Below, one piece after another: positions 11,466-23,340 of a DNA stretch of 64,000 nt (its first letter is position 1; each line of letters begins with the position of its first letter). This DNA is from Mycolicibacter virginiensis. Its GTDB lineage: Bacteria; Actinomycetota; Actinomycetes; Mycobacteriales; Mycobacteriaceae. The position numbers were made by a program, and so were the translations under genes. The notes beneath the pieces were generated by a model, which worked only from the letters and a program-made list of their open reading frames with translations, was not told where the DNA came from and ran no database searches. The DNA lies in assembly GCF_022374935.2 (NCBI RefSeq), contig NZ_CP092430.2, forward strand, positions 3,720,001 through 3,784,000, read 5' to 3'.

Positions 11466-12361
11466 GAGCACGTCGCGGCGCCGGGCTTGAGGTAGCTGAC
11501 CAGGCTGACGTCGAGGACTTCGTCGATGAAGTAGTACTCGCAGCCGCGCAAGTACTTCAGGTAGCGCTGGTACACCTCGTCGGACTGAATCTCGATGGCC
11601 GTTTCCTTGTTGGCCTCCAACGCATCGGCCCAGATCTGCAGGGTCTTGATGTAGTGCGGTCGCAGCGAAAGCGCTTCGGGAACAGTGAAACCAGCCTTCT
11701 GGCCGTGCTGCACCATCATGTCGGTGGTGGGCAGTCGCCCGCCGGGGAAGATCTCGGTGAGGATGAACTTGATGAAGCGGGCGGTCTCGAACGTCAGCTT
11801 CTTGCCGCGCGCATTCAGATCGTAGGGGTGATAGCTGACGCTGCTCTGGATCGTCATTCGCCCGTCCGTGGGCATGATGTCGAAACACCGTGCGAAGAAG
11901 TCGTCGTAGCGCTCGTGCCCGAAATGCTCGAACGCCTCAATCGAAACGATCCGGTCGACCGGCTGGTCGAACTCTTCCCACCCGTGCAGCAGTATTCGGC
12001 GCTCGCGATCGGTGTCGACGGTGTCCAGTAGCCGTTGCGCGTAGGCATGCTGATTCTTCGACAGGGTGAGCCCGATGACGTTGACGTCGTAGCACTCGAG
12101 CGCCCGTTTCATCGTCGAGCCCCAGCCGCAGCCGATATCGAGCAGCGTCATTCCGGGCTGCAGGTCGAGCTTGTCGAGATTGAGGTCGATCTTGGCGATC
12201 TGGGCCTGTGCCAGCGACAGCTCCGGCGGCTCGAAATAGGCACAACTGTAGGTGCGGGTCGGATCCTGGAACAGCGCGAAGAAGTCATCGGACAGGTCGT
12301 AGTGAGCTTGGACCTCGGCGAAATGCGGCCGTAAGGTCTTGGCGGCCGGAATATCAGTCAT
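11462..12361 (-). CDS. mmaA4: Hydroxymycolate synthase-type methyltransferase (MmaA4-like)
   Basis: 299 aa. MmaA4 (Hma) adds methyl and hydroxyl groups to the distal meromycolate double bond, the entry to keto- and methoxymycolates. Diagnostic features are [24 protein letters not shown] near residue 28 ([12 protein letters not shown] then [12 protein letters not shown]), [13 protein letters not shown], and [14 protein letters not shown], where Gln replaces the His of cyclopropane synthases exactly as in MmaA4, and the tail [10 protein letters not shown]. It is the last gene of a five-gene operon, 8 bases after the preceding stop. No MmaA3-type (methoxy) gene is in the window, so keto- rather than methoxymycolate output is a guess. 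Confidence 0.9.
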   Translation of the reverse strand: MTDIPAAKTLRPHFAEVQAHYDLSDDFFALFQDPTRTYSCAYFEPPELSLAQAQIAKIDLNLDKLDLQPGMTLLDIGCGWGSTMKRALECYDVNVIGLTLSKNQHAYAQRLLDTVDTDRERRILLHGWEEFDQPVDRIVSIEAFEHFGHERYDDFFARCFDIMPTDGRMTIQSSVSYHPYDLNARGKKLTFETARFIKFILTEIFPGGRLPTTDMMVQHGQKAGFTVPEALSLRPHYIKTLQIWADALEANKETAIEIQSDEVYQRYLKYLRGCEYYFIDEVLDVSLVSYLKPGAATCS

Positions 12362-12369
12362 CGCCAGAC

Positions 12370-13233
12370 CTACTTCTGCAACGTGTACTGGTTGACGTCG
12401 ATGTAGCCGGTGCGAAATCCGTTGGCGCACCCGGTCAGGTAATGCATGTAGCGGTCATAGACCTCTTGGCCCTGGATCTCGATGGCCTTGCCTTTGTTGC
12501 CTTCCAGCGCTGCCGCCCAGCAGTCGAGGGTTCTGGCGTAATGGGGCTGCAGCGAATGCCTTCGGGTTAGCGTGAAACCCGCTCGGGCTGAATGCTCTTC
12601 AACCATCTCGATGGTGGGTAGCCGCCCGCCGGGGAAGATCTCGGTGGCGATGAACTTGATGAACCGGGCCATCGCGAAGGTCAGCGGCATGCCACGGTCG
12701 GCCATCTGCGGCAGCGTCAACCCGGAGATGGTGTGTAGCAGCATCACTCCATCGGGCGGCAGAACGGCGTGGGCCATGGTGAAGAAGTCCTCGTAGCGCT
12801 CATGGCCGAAGTGCTCGAAGGCGCCGATGGACACGATCCGATCGACCGGTTCGCTGAAGTTCTCCCAACCCTCCAGTAGCACCCGCTTGGTGCGCGGGCT
12901 GTCCATGCCGGCGAACATGGCCTCGACGTGGACGGCCTGGTTCTTGCTCAAAGTCAGGCCGATGACGTTGACATCATGGGCTTCGACGGCGCGCCGCATG
13001 GTGGCTCCCCAGCCGCAGCCGATGTCGAGCAGCGTCATGCCGGGCTGCAGGCCCAGTTTGCCCAGCGCCAGGTCGATCTTGGCGAGCTGAGCTTGTTCGA
13101 GCGTCATGTCGTCGCGTTCGAAGTAGGCGCAGCTGTAGGTCTGGGTCGGATCGAGGAAGAGCCGGAAGAAGTCATCAGACAGGTCATAGTGCGCCTGCAC
13201 GTCTTTGAAATGCGGTGTCAGGTTTTTCGGCAT
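12370..13233 (-). CDS. Cyclopropane mycolic acid synthase (CmaA1/MmaA2-like)
   Basis: 287 aa methyltransferase beginning [20 protein letters not shown]. It keeps [45 protein letters not shown] and LLHTISGLT, so all bicarbonate-site residues of cyclopropane synthases are present. [14 protein letters not shown] and [11 protein letters not shown] resemble MmaA2 and CmaA1. Expected action is cyclopropanation of meromycolate cis double bonds in the cytosol. Fourth gene of the operon, 39 bases after the KasB-like gene and 8 bases before the mmaA4-like gene. Which position of the chain it modifies cannot be told from sequence alone. Confidence 0.88.
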   Translation of the reverse strand: MPKNLTPHFKDVQAHYDLSDDFFRLFLDPTQTYSCAYFERDDMTLEQAQLAKIDLALGKLGLQPGMTLLDIGCGWGATMRRAVEAHDVNVIGLTLSKNQAVHVEAMFAGMDSPRTKRVLLEGWENFSEPVDRIVSIGAFEHFGHERYEDFFTMAHAVLPPDGVMLLHTISGLTLPQMADRGMPLTFAMARFIKFIATEIFPGGRLPTIEMVEEHSARAGFTLTRRHSLQPHYARTLDCWAAALEGNKGKAIEIQGQEVYDRYMHYLTGCANGFRTGYIDVNQYTLQK

Positions 13234-13272
13234 GGCAATGTGCTCTCGGCTGGGGCCGAAAGCGGCTCCCTT

Positions 13273-14535
13273 CTAGTACTTTCCAAACGCAAGCGCCACG
13301 TTGTGGCCGCCGAATCCGAAGGAGTTGCTGATCGCGTAGTGGTAGTCGCCGGTCCGTGCGTCGCCGGCGACGACGTCCAGATCGATCGCCGGGTCGAGGC
13401 GGTGCAAGTTCAGCGTCGGCGGGACTATCCCGTCCCGCAGCGCCAGCACCGTCAGAATCGACTCCACCGCACCGACCGCCCCGACCGAATGCCCCAGAGC
13501 GGATTTCGGTGCATACACCGCGGCACGGTGTGCGCCCAGGGCGTTGTTGATCGCCTGGGCCTCGGCCAGATCGCCGATCCGGGTTCCAGTGGCGTGTGCG
13601 TTGATGTGGTCGATGTCGGTGGGAGTCAGGCCCGCAAGATCGATCGCTCGGGTCATCGCGTAGCCCGCGCGCTCGCCCTGCGGATCGGGCGCCACGATGT
13701 GGTGGCCGTCCGAGGTGATTCCGGCGCCCATCAGACGACCGAGAATGGTTGCGCCCCGCGCCTTTGCGTGCTCAAGGGTTTCGATGACCATCAACGCGCC
13801 GGCCTCACCGAATACAAACCCGCTGCGGTCGGCATCGAATGGCCGGCACGCGCCGGCCGGGTCGTCGTTGTGAGTGGACAGAACGATACGCATCGCTGCG
13901 AATCCCGCGATGGGGACCGCTTCGATCTTGGTCTCGACTCCGCCGCAGATTGCGATGTCAGCCTCGTCGTAGACGATGTTGCGCCAGGCTTGCGCGATAC
14001 CCTCGGCGCCGGAAGCACAAGCCGAGATCGGAGTGAAGACACCTGCTTTGGCGCCACGTTCCAGCCCCACGGCAGCGGCCGCGGCGTTGGGCATGTATTT
14101 CTGTACGCCCAGCGGCGAAACCGCCTTCATGCCGCGTTCCACCATGCCTTGGTATCCCCAGACCAGTTCCTCCGGGGAGCCGAGCCCGGTGCCGATCGAC
14201 ACCAGCAATCGGCGTGGATCCACCTCTGGCGAACCGGCATTCGTCCAGACCCGACGGCCCAGGATGACCGCCATTTTCTGCAGGTAGGACAGCCGATGCA
14301 GTTCCTTGCGGTTCAACTCGTGGTCAAAGTCCTCGAGCAGATGCCCGCCGATCCGCACCGGGAGATCGAACCGCTCGACGAACGGGTCCTCGAGCTTACG
14401 AATGCCACTCTGTCCGTCCAGCAGTTTCTTCCAGGTGTCCTCGGCGTCCGCCGCCAGCGCCGTCGTCATCGCGACACCGGTGACCACGACCTCGGGAAGG
14501 CCACTCCCGGTGGAGAGCCGAGTCATTCGGGCCAT
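13273..14535 (-). CDS. Beta-ketoacyl-ACP synthase II, KasB-like, inside a mycolate-methyltransferase operon
   Basis: 420 aa condensing enzyme that extends acyl-AcpM chains with malonyl units during meromycolate elongation. Catalytic triad motifs are visible: SACASGAEG with the nucleophile Cys at ~173, NAHATGT, and [15 protein letters not shown], plus the C-terminal NSFGFGGHN. The start region [21 protein letters not shown] and [11 protein letters not shown] are closer to KasB than KasA. ATG 14535 has GAGG 7 bases upstream; ATG 14526 is an alternative. The canonical kasA/kasB lie in fabD-acpM-kasA-kasB-accD6, absent here, so this is likely an additional paralogue working with the flanking methyltransferases. 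Confidence 0.9.
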   Translation of the reverse strand: MARMTRLSTGSGLPEVVVTGVAMTTALAADAEDTWKKLLDGQSGIRKLEDPFVERFDLPVRIGGHLLEDFDHELNRKELHRLSYLQKMAVILGRRVWTNAGSPEVDPRRLLVSIGTGLGSPEELVWGYQGMVERGMKAVSPLGVQKYMPNAAAAAVGLERGAKAGVFTPISACASGAEGIAQAWRNIVYDEADIAICGGVETKIEAVPIAGFAAMRIVLSTHNDDPAGACRPFDADRSGFVFGEAGALMVIETLEHAKARGATILGRLMGAGITSDGHHIVAPDPQGERAGYAMTRAIDLAGLTPTDIDHINAHATGTRIGDLAEAQAINNALGAHRAAVYAPKSALGHSVGAVGAVESILTVLALRDGIVPPTLNLHRLDPAIDLDVVAGDARTGDYHYAISNSFGFGGHNVALAFGKY

Positions 14536-14558
14536 GTCCGCGCCTCGCTTCCAGGACG

Positions 14559-16336
<1,778 letters not shown>

Positions 16337-16650
16337 CTGTTCCTCCGCTGCACAAAGCGACTTCAAGGGCGTCCGTCATCTCGACGACGCGGCAACTCAC
16401 GCCGTGTTCCCGGGGGATCGAACGATTCCCGAGCTGCGCTTTACACGACCAGTTGTCTTCAAAAGGGCTGTTTGTGCGATGAACTCATTGCGGGCACAGC
16501 CCCCTCCCCGACGCAGCCGACCCACACCGGCCGACCGAAAACGGGTTCCCCCAGAACAGGGCCATCAAACACGCCAGCCGATCCGATTGGCCGACGGGCG
16601 AATCCGCGCCGTCGCACCGGCCGAAATATTGTCGGGCCGGTCAAAAACGA
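16337..16650. other. 314-base non-coding stretch upstream of the mycolate operon
   Basis: No convincing coding region. It must contain the promoter for the five-gene operon reading left, but no clear -10/-35 pair was recognised. A weak hairpin lies at its right end next to the DUF3017 stop. Confidence 0.5.
16616..16641 (-). terminator. Weak hairpin after the folD-DUF3017 pair
   Basis: ACCGGCC at 16616-16622 pairs with GGCCGGT at 16635-16641 across a 12-base loop, 10 bases past the DUF3017 stop. There is no T-run after it on the transcribed strand. Confidence 0.35.
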
Positions 16651-16941
16651 TTAGCTGGTCCCCAGCGGGTCGATCGTGGCGGCCACATAGAGCATCACTG
16701 TCGCCGCGGTCGTCATCGTCGCGAAGTCCAGCCCCCGCTCGCGCAGAACGAGCAGCCCGGCCCGGTCCTCGGACAGCACCAGGCGCAGCGCGGCCGCCAC
16801 CCCGGTTCCGATCCCGATCAGCAGCGCGCCGCGCCGCCAGAAGTTCGCCCCGGCCAGCACGAATGCCGCCGTGAAGATCAGCCCGACCAGCAGGATCGGC
16901 CACTGCGCGGCGATCACCCGGCGGACATCGGCGAGGTTCAC
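16651..16941 (-). CDS. DUF3017 membrane protein (Rv3355c-like)
   Basis: 96 aa starting [20 protein letters not shown]. Three hydrophobic segments ([50 protein letters not shown]) indicate a small integral membrane protein. GTG 16941 overlaps the folD stop (GTGA), so translation is probably coupled to folD. The same folD-Rv3355c pairing occurs in M. tuberculosis. Function unknown. Confidence 0.85.
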   Translation of the reverse strand: MNLADVRRVIAAQWPILLVGLIFTAAFVLAGANFWRRGALLIGIGTGVAAALRLVLSEDRAGLLVLRERGLDFATMTTAATVMLYVAATIDPLGTS

Positions 16942-17786
16942 AGCGTGCTCTCGACTCTTTCCACGACGTTGGTCAGCAGGAAGGCCCGGGTCAGCGGACC
17001 CACCCCGCCGGGGTTGGGCGACACGTGGCCGGCCACCTCCCACACGTCGGGATGCACGTCGCCGACCAGTCCGGCATCGGTACGCGACACCCCGACGTCG
17101 ACGATGGCCGTACCCGGACGCACCATGTCGGCGGTGAGCATGTGTGGCACGCCGACCGCGGCAACGATGATGTCGGCTTGGCGGGTCAGCTCAGCCAGAT
17201 CGCGGGTCCCGGTGTGACACAACGTGACAGTGGCGTTCTCCGACCGGCGGGTCAGCAGCAGTCCCAGCGGGCGCCCGACCGTCACGCCACGTCCGATCAC
17301 CACGACATGGGCGCCCGCAATCGGCACCTCATAGCGGCGCAGCAGGTGGACGATGCCGCGCGGGGTGCAGGGCAGCGCCGCCGGGGTGCCCAGCACCAAC
17401 CGGCCCAGGTTGGTCGGATGTAGCCCGTCGGCGTCTTTGGCCGGGTCGACCCGCTCGAGGGCGGCGTTCTCGTCCAGATGTTTGGGCAGCGGCAGTTGCA
17501 CGATGTAGCCGGTGCACTCATCGTTGGCGTTCAGCTCGTCGATGGTGTCGTTGAGCTGCGCCGGACTGCAGTCCGCGGGCAGGTCCCGGCGGATCGAGGT
17601 GATACCGACCTTGGCGCAGTCGGCGTGCTTGCCACGCACGTAGGCATGCGACCCGGGGTCGTCCCCGACCAGAATGGTGCCCAGCCCAGGTGTGCGGCCG
17701 GCGGCGGACAACGCTGCCACCCGTGCCTGAAGGTCGACGAAGATCTCGTCGCGCGTGGCCTTGCCGTCCAACGTAATCGCACCCAC
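16938..17786 (-). CDS. folD: Bifunctional methylenetetrahydrofolate dehydrogenase / cyclohydrolase
   Basis: Interconverts 5,10-methylene- and 10-formyl-tetrahydrofolate with NADP; 282 aa, cytosolic. Motifs: [20 protein letters not shown] with the catalytic Lys, [41 protein letters not shown] and [13 protein letters not shown] (the first split: [16 protein letters not shown] then HADC). GTG 17786 gives [15 protein letters not shown], matching mycobacterial FolD. It diverges from the oxidoreductase at 17849 with 62 bases between. Confidence 0.96.
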   Translation of the reverse strand: MGAITLDGKATRDEIFVDLQARVAALSAAGRTPGLGTILVGDDPGSHAYVRGKHADCAKVGITSIRRDLPADCSPAQLNDTIDELNANDECTGYIVQLPLPKHLDENAALERVDPAKDADGLHPTNLGRLVLGTPAALPCTPRGIVHLLRRYEVPIAGAHVVVIGRGVTVGRPLGLLLTRRSENATVTLCHTGTRDLAELTRQADIIVAAVGVPHMLTADMVRPGTAIVDVGVSRTDAGLVGDVHPDVWEVAGHVSPNPGGVGPLTRAFLLTNVVERVESTL

Positions 17787-17848
17787 GCGGACAGTCTGGC
17801 ATGCCACCCGCAGTTCCAACGATGACGATCCGTCATTAAGCTCCCGCT

Positions 17849-19033
17849 ATGCCTGTGCCCGACGTCTTCAGCCCCGCCAAACTCGGCCCGATCACGTTGC
17901 GTAACCGGATCATCAAGGCCGCGACGTTCGAGAACCGCACGCCTGGCGCACTGGCCTCCGACGACCTCATCGAGTATCACCGGCTGCCGGCCGCCGGCGG
18001 GGTGGGCATGACCACCGTGGCCTACTGCGCGGTTTCCGAGGGCGGGCGCACCTCCAACGACGGCCTGTGGATGCGCCCGGAGGCGGTCGCCGGGCTGCGC
18101 CGGCTCACGGATGCGGTGCACGCCGAGGGAGCCCTGGTCAGCGCTCAGATCGGTCACGCCGGCCCGGTCGCCGACGCGCGCTCCAACAAGGCCCGTGCCC
18201 TGGCCCCGGTGCGATTCTTCAACCCGATCGGCATGCGGTTCGCCAAGAAGGCCACCCGCGATGACATCGACCAGGTCATCGCCCAGCACGCCAACGCCGC
18301 GCGCTACGCCGTGGATGCCGGGTTCGACGCCGTGGAGATCCATCTCGGCCACAACTACCTGGCGAGTTCATTTCTTTCTCCGCTGATCAACCGCCGCTCC
18401 GATGAGTTCGGCGGGTCGCTGGCCAACCGGGCCAAGGTGGCCCGCGGCATCGTGGCGGCCGTGCATAAGGCGGTGGGCGGACAGATCGCGGTGACGGCCA
18501 AACTGAACATGGCCGACGGGGTCCGCGGCGGTATCAACCTGGACGAGTCGCTGACCACCGCGAAATGGCTGCAGGACGACGGCGGCCTGGACGCGTTGGA
18601 GCTCACGGCCGGCAGCTCGCTGGTCAACCCGATGTACCTCTTCCGCGGGCACGCCCCGGTGAAGGAATTCGCGAGCGTCTTCCCCCCGCCGTTGAGCTGG
18701 GGCATGCGGATGACCGGCAACAGATTCCTGCGCGAGTACCCCTACACCGACGCCTACCTGTTGGACAACGCCCGCCTGTTCCGCGCCGAGTTATCGATGC
18801 CGCTGATCCTTTTGGGCGGCGTCACCAACCGCGCGACGATGGATCAGGCGATGGCGGAGGGATTCGAGTTCGTCGCAATGGCCCGGGCGTTGCTGGCCGA
18901 GCCGGACCTGGTCAATCGGATCGCTGAGGAGTCAACGACACTGTCGGAGTGCACGCACTGCAACCAGTGCATGCCGACGATCTACCGGCGCACGCACTGC
19001 GTCGTTACGGGCGCACCGGACGCAACTCGCTAG
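17849..19033 (+). CDS. Old-yellow-enzyme-type NADH:flavin oxidoreductase (Rv3359-like)
   Basis: 394 aa TIM-barrel FMN enzyme: VFSPAKLGPITLRNRIIKAA, then QIGHAGP, EIHLGHNYLASSFLSP, NRRSDEFGGSLANR, and GGVTNRATMDQAM. The C-terminal CTHCNQCMPTIYRRTHC is a Cys cluster of the kind that binds Fe-S in 2,4-dienoyl-CoA-reductase relatives, but the protein ends soon after it, lacking their second FAD/NAD domain. Substrate unknown; reduction of an activated C=C is expected. Same position as Rv3359 in M. tuberculosis. Confidence 0.87.
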   Translation: MPVPDVFSPAKLGPITLRNRIIKAATFENRTPGALASDDLIEYHRLPAAGGVGMTTVAYCAVSEGGRTSNDGLWMRPEAVAGLRRLTDAVHAEGALVSAQIGHAGPVADARSNKARALAPVRFFNPIGMRFAKKATRDDIDQVIAQHANAARYAVDAGFDAVEIHLGHNYLASSFLSPLINRRSDEFGGSLANRAKVARGIVAAVHKAVGGQIAVTAKLNMADGVRGGINLDESLTTAKWLQDDGGLDALELTAGSSLVNPMYLFRGHAPVKEFASVFPPPLSWGMRMTGNRFLREYPYTDAYLLDNARLFRAELSMPLILLGGVTNRATMDQAMAEGFEFVAMARALLAEPDLVNRIAEESTTLSECTHCNQCMPTIYRRTHCVVTGAPDATR

Positions 19034-19043
19034 AGTTGACTCG

Positions 19044-21731
19044 ATGAGTCACCCAGCCCCGCCGGTGCTGACCGTCCGTCACGACGGGTCGCAAGGCACG
19101 TTCTCCGCAGGCCACGACGTGGTCATCGGACGCGACCTGCGGGCCGACGTCCGCATCCCGCATCCCCTGGTCTCGCGGGCGCATCTGCTACTGCGCTTCG
19201 AGCAGGGCCGGTGGCTGGGGATCGACAACGGCTCCCTGAACGGCATTTACGTCAACGGCCAGCGGGTGCCGGTCGTCGACATCCGCGACGGACAGGCCGT
19301 CAACCTCGGCAACCCGGACGGACCGCGGGTCTCCTTTGAGGTGGGACGGCACCAGGGCCAGGCGGGCCGGCCGCCGCAGACCGTTTCGATCCAGGTTCCG
19401 CAGCCCGGCCAGCCAGGAATAGCACGACCGGCCCGGCCGCCACAGCCGTCGGGTTGGCCGGCACCACCGGAACCCGCACCGTATGCAGATCCGCGGTCGG
19501 CTGGGCACCCCGGCGTGCAGCAGCCCTACCGGACACCGTCCGGACCGGCGCCGTATCCCCCGCCGCCCGCTCCGCACCGGCCGCCGGCGTATCAGTCCGT
19601 GCCCCCCGGCCCGGCTCCCGACGCGGCACTGCGCCCCGGCTATCAACCTCCCGCCCAACCGCCCGCGCAGCCGGTGGCGCCCGCCGAAGTGTTCCCCCCG
19701 CACCAGCCCGCCACCCGGATGGCGCCGGTGTCGGCGACGCCGCCCGAAGTCGGCAACATCGCCACCCGCATGATCGACATCCTGCGGCCGGCCTCCAGCT
19801 CCGCACCGGATGCACCCGTCGGGGCTCTGACCATCGGTCGGGCCACCGACAACGACGTCGTGATCTCCGACGTGCTGGCCTCCCGCCACCACGCCATGCT
19901 GATCCCCACGCCACTGGGCACCGAGATCCGCGACAGCCGAAGCATCAACGGCACGTTCGTCAACGGCGTTCGAATCGGTTCGGCGATTCTGTCCGAAGGC
20001 GACCTGGTCACGATCGGCAACGTCGACCTGGAATTCACCGGCGGCACGCTGCTGCGCCGCACCGAAGCCGCGACGAGGACCGGGGGGCTTGAAGTTCGCG
20101 ACGTCTGCTTCGACGTCGAGGGCGGCAAGCGGCTGCTCAACAACATCTCGCTGACAGCTCGTCCGGGCACCCTGACCGCGATCATCGGCGGCTCGGGCGC
20201 CGGCAAGACGACGCTGTCGCGACTGATCGCCGGTTACACCAAACCGACCGCCGGCTCGGTCACCTTCGAGGGCCACAACATCCACACTGAGTACGCCTCG
20301 TTGCGCAGCCGGATCGGGATGGTGCCCCAGGACGACGTGGTGCACCGGCAACTGACCGTCAACCAGGCCCTGGGATACGCCGCCGAACTGCGGCTGCCCC
20401 CGGACAGCAGCAAAGCCGACCGAGATAAGGCCGTCGCGCAGGTACTCGAGGAACTCGAGTTGACCAAGCACGCCGACACCCGAGTGGACAAGCTCTCCGG
20501 TGGCCAGCGCAAGCGCGCCTCGGTCGCCCTGGAGCTGCTGACCGGGCCGTCGCTGTTGTTGCTCGACGAGCCGACCTCGGGACTGGACCCGGCCTTGGAC
20601 CGCCAGGTGATGCTGATGCTGCGCGGACTGGCCGATGCCGGCCGCGTGGTCATGGTGGTCACCCACTCGGTGTCCTACCTCGACGTGTGCGACCAGATTC
20701 TGCTGATCGCCCCGGGAGGCAAGACCGCTTACAGCGGACCGCCCAAAGACGTCTTCTCGGCGATGGGCGCTGACAACTACGCCGACATCTTCGCCAACGT
20801 GGGGGCCGACCCGGACGAAGCCAACCGGCGATTCCTGGAGCGCGACGGCGGCCCGAAGGGCCCCGCCGCCGCGGTCCCGTCGACCCCGCCGGCCGACTTG
20901 GGCAGCCCGCCGCCGGAAAGCCTGCGCAAACAGCTGTCGACGATCGCCCGCCGCCAAGTGCGGTTGATCGTCTCCGACCGCGGCTATTCGGTCTTCCTGG
21001 CGGTGCTTCCCTTCATTGTGGGTGCGCTGTCATTGACGGTGAAGGGCAGCGGTGGGCTCGGGATGCCGGGGCCCGATGCGCCGACCGAGCCGCAATACAT
21101 CATGGTGCTGCTCATCATCGGCGCGGTCTTTATGGGAACCGCGCTGACCATTCGAGATCTGATCGGCGAACGCCCGATCTTCAAACGAGAACAGGCCGTG
21201 GGCCTGTCGACCGTGGCCTATCTGCTGGCCAAGGTCACGGTGTTCTGCGCGTTCGCCACCGCGCAGGGGGCGATCGCCACCTTCATCGTGATTCTGGGCA
21301 AGGGCGGGCCGACGCAGGGCGCCGTGATGTTCGGCAGTGCGAATTTCGACCTGTTCCTCGCCGTAGCCGGGACCTGTGTGGCCTCCGCGGTGCTGGGGTT
21401 GGCGCTGTCGTCGTTCGCGCAGTCCAACGAGCAGATCATGCCGATGCTGGTGGTCTCGATCATGTCGCAGCTGGTGCTGGCCGGCGGCATGATCCCGGTG
21501 ACCGGGCGCGCCGGACTGGCGGAGGCCGCCTGGGTGACTCCGGGCCGGTGGGGATATGCCGCAGGCGCGTCGGCGATCGACTTCAACAAGCTGGTCAACG
21601 TGCCGCAGATTCCCAAAGACCACCTGTGGGACCACACCAAGGGCATCTGGCTGTTCGACATGGGGATGCTGGCGTTGCTGTCGGTGTTCTACACCGTGCT
21701 GGTGTGGTGGAAGATCCGGCTCAAGCGCTGA
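19044..21731 (+). CDS. FHA-domain ABC transporter (Rv1747-like)
   Basis: 895 aa half-transporter of the ABCG-like type. Order: FHA1 at ~20-95 (GRDLRADVRIPHPLVSRAH); Pro-rich linker at ~110-240; FHA2 at ~265-335 (GRATDNDVVISDVLASRHH); nucleotide-binding domain with Walker A GGSGAGKTT at ~382, signature LSGGQRKRAS at ~483 and Walker B LLLLDEPTSGLDP at ~503; six-helix membrane domain from ~647. Thr224 and Thr241 both lie in ATRM motifs of the linker and are candidate phosphothreonines for FHA binding. In M. tuberculosis Rv1747 sits beside the kinase pknF; no kinase gene is nearby here. Likely exports a cell-wall lipid or glycolipid. Confidence 0.9.
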   Translation: MSHPAPPVLTVRHDGSQGTFSAGHDVVIGRDLRADVRIPHPLVSRAHLLLRFEQGRWLGIDNGSLNGIYVNGQRVPVVDIRDGQAVNLGNPDGPRVSFEVGRHQGQAGRPPQTVSIQVPQPGQPGIARPARPPQPSGWPAPPEPAPYADPRSAGHPGVQQPYRTPSGPAPYPPPPAPHRPPAYQSVPPGPAPDAALRPGYQPPAQPPAQPVAPAEVFPPHQPATRMAPVSATPPEVGNIATRMIDILRPASSSAPDAPVGALTIGRATDNDVVISDVLASRHHAMLIPTPLGTEIRDSRSINGTFVNGVRIGSAILSEGDLVTIGNVDLEFTGGTLLRRTEAATRTGGLEVRDVCFDVEGGKRLLNNISLTARPGTLTAIIGGSGAGKTTLSRLIAGYTKPTAGSVTFEGHNIHTEYASLRSRIGMVPQDDVVHRQLTVNQALGYAAELRLPPDSSKADRDKAVAQVLEELELTKHADTRVDKLSGGQRKRASVALELLTGPSLLLLDEPTSGLDPALDRQVMLMLRGLADAGRVVMVVTHSVSYLDVCDQILLIAPGGKTAYSGPPKDVFSAMGADNYADIFANVGADPDEANRRFLERDGGPKGPAAAVPSTPPADLGSPPPESLRKQLSTIARRQVRLIVSDRGYSVFLAVLPFIVGALSLTVKGSGGLGMPGPDAPTEPQYIMVLLIIGAVFMGTALTIRDLIGERPIFKREQAVGLSTVAYLLAKVTVFCAFATAQGAIATFIVILGKGGPTQGAVMFGSANFDLFLAVAGTCVASAVLGLALSSFAQSNEQIMPMLVVSIMSQLVLAGGMIPVTGRAGLAEAAWVTPGRWGYAAGASAIDFNKLVNVPQIPKDHLWDHTKGIWLFDMGMLALLSVFYTVLVWWKIRLKR

Positions 21732-21764
21732 GCTCCCCGTTTCGCCCCCGCACACTCAACGCCG

Positions 21765-22637
21765 TCAACGCACATTGAATGCCGGTGAGTAGCCTCGGAC
21801 CTGCAGTGCCTGGCGCACCCGCCACACGACCGCCGGTGCACGGTCGCGAGCTACCACCCGAATGACGATCCAGCCCATCCGGGCCAGCGTCTCAAGCCGA
21901 ATGATGTCCTTGCGCCACTGCAGACTGTCGACCTGGTGATGCTCGCCGTCGTACTCGGCGGCAACCATGACGTCCGGCCACCCCATATCCAGGTAATAGG
22001 TGGCGTCGGCGGTCGGGACCGGGATCTGGGTCTGATCCGGGGGTAGCCCGGCATCGGTCAGCAGCAAACGCAGGTAAGTCTCGCGGGGCGACTCCGCACC
22101 TGGGTCAACCAGACTCAACACCTGCTCCAACTGCCGCAATCCGCGCACGCGGGGATGACGGAGGGCCAGCGCCGCGACGACGTCAACGTCAAGGTGGGTC
22201 GCTCGGGCCAGCGCGTCGAGCTGCGCTACGGCCGGCCGCAGCGGTTGGTGGCGGCCGATATCGAAGGCGGTGCGGTCGGGGGTGGTGACGAGCATCCCGT
22301 TGTCTTGGCCGGCCAGCATCTGCAGCTCGTCGTCAAGCAGGGTCTCCCGACGGGTGATCACCCCGACTGGCGCTCGCGGGTTGGCGTGCACCAGCTCGAC
22401 CGGCACGTCGTCGTCAACCCACCTGGCTCCATGCAGTGCCGCAGCCGCCGGACCGGCGACGACGCCTCGCCGTCCTGACCATAACCACGCCGCGATGGTG
22501 CGCTGGTCGAGTCGCAACGAGACCTGTCCGGGCACGTAGACGTCGGGGTATGCGGCCCGGTAGTGGGTCCGCAGCCCATGCCGATTCAGTCTTCCGGCTG
22601 CCAGTGCCTCACTGCCGATAAACGGCTGCCCCTCCAC
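21765..22637 (-). CDS. DUF559-type endonuclease-like protein
   Basis: 290 aa from GTG 22637. The N-terminal ~90 residues resemble the winged-helix/AbiEi-like part common to this mycobacterial family (SEALAAGRLNRHGLRTHY, AAALHGARW). The C-terminus has the DUF559 restriction-endonuclease-like core: YLDMGWPDVMVAAEYDGEHHQ and LETLARMGWIVIRVVARD, where the Asp, Glu and Asp may be metal ligands, as in Vsr-like folds. Function unknown; no partner antitoxin or methylase adjoins. It is separated from mfpA by 130 bases. Confidence 0.72.
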   Translation of the reverse strand: MEGQPFIGSEALAAGRLNRHGLRTHYRAAYPDVYVPGQVSLRLDQRTIAAWLWSGRRGVVAGPAAAALHGARWVDDDVPVELVHANPRAPVGVITRRETLLDDELQMLAGQDNGMLVTTPDRTAFDIGRHQPLRPAVAQLDALARATHLDVDVVAALALRHPRVRGLRQLEQVLSLVDPGAESPRETYLRLLLTDAGLPPDQTQIPVPTADATYYLDMGWPDVMVAAEYDGEHHQVDSLQWRKDIIRLETLARMGWIVIRVVARDRAPAVVWRVRQALQVRGYSPAFNVR

Positions 22638-22767
22638 GATCGATGAGCATCGCCGGGTCGGGCTACTGACACCATTCAGCTATCCACAGGTGCCTTGAGT
22701 GTGCGCCGAAGGCGTTGAGTGTGCGGTGACGTCGGGCGGGGCGCCAGGCTACGAGCCGGACTGCGGC

Positions 22768-23340
22768 TCAGCGCTCATCGGATTCGCTGTCCAGGCGCAG
22801 CCCGTGGGCGGCCGCATAGGTCAACGCCTGGGCGATGTCGATCCGCGTACCGGTCAGCGATGCCGTGGTCCACAACGTCGGGTCGACTCGCGCGCCACGC
22901 AGGTCGGCCTCGTCCAGCCGTGTGCCGATGGTCCGGGCGCCACTCAGGTCGGCGCCGCGCAGCACCGCTTTGCGCAGGTCCGCCTCCACCAGGTTGGCCT
23001 CTCGCAGCCGGCAACCGCTCAGGTCCACCGCCCTCAGGTCAGCGCCGCCGAGCCCGGCCAGGGTGAAGTCCACTTCGTCGAACACCAGCGGCCGCATCCG
23101 GCACTGCACGAACTGGGAGCCGAGCATGCTGCACTGGACGAACTCGGAATGCCACAGCGACGCTCGCTCGAAGCGACAGTTGCGGAACGCCGATCCGCGA
23201 TGCACCGACTCACCGAGGTCGGCACCGGTGAAGTCGCATTCGTCGAACACCACCCGCTCGGTGCGCAACCGCGACAGGTCCGCGTCACGAAAGTCGTGGC
23301 CGGTGAACTCACGCCCGGTCCACTCTTGTGTGTCGCTCAA
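22768..23340 (-). CDS. mfpA: Pentapeptide-repeat DNA-mimic protein MfpA
   Basis: 190 aa beta-helix protein that mimics DNA and binds gyrase, giving low-level fluoroquinolone resistance in mycobacteria. Repeating A(D/N)Lxx coils are visible, such as DFRDADLSRLRTERVVFDEC (shortened), GADLRAVDLSGCRLREANLV and ADLRKAVLRGADLSGARTIG. TTG 23340 overlaps the TGA of the upstream GTPase (TTGA), so translation is coupled. The start LSDTQEWTGREFTGHDF matches MfpA. It ends a five-gene conservon. Confidence 0.93.
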   Translation of the reverse strand: MSDTQEWTGREFTGHDFRDADLSRLRTERVVFDECDFTGADLGESVHRGSAFRNCRFERASLWHSEFVQCSMLGSQFVQCRMRPLVFDEVDFTLAGLGGADLRAVDLSGCRLREANLVEADLRKAVLRGADLSGARTIGTRLDEADLRGARVDPTLWTTASLTGTRIDIAQALTYAAAHGLRLDSESDER

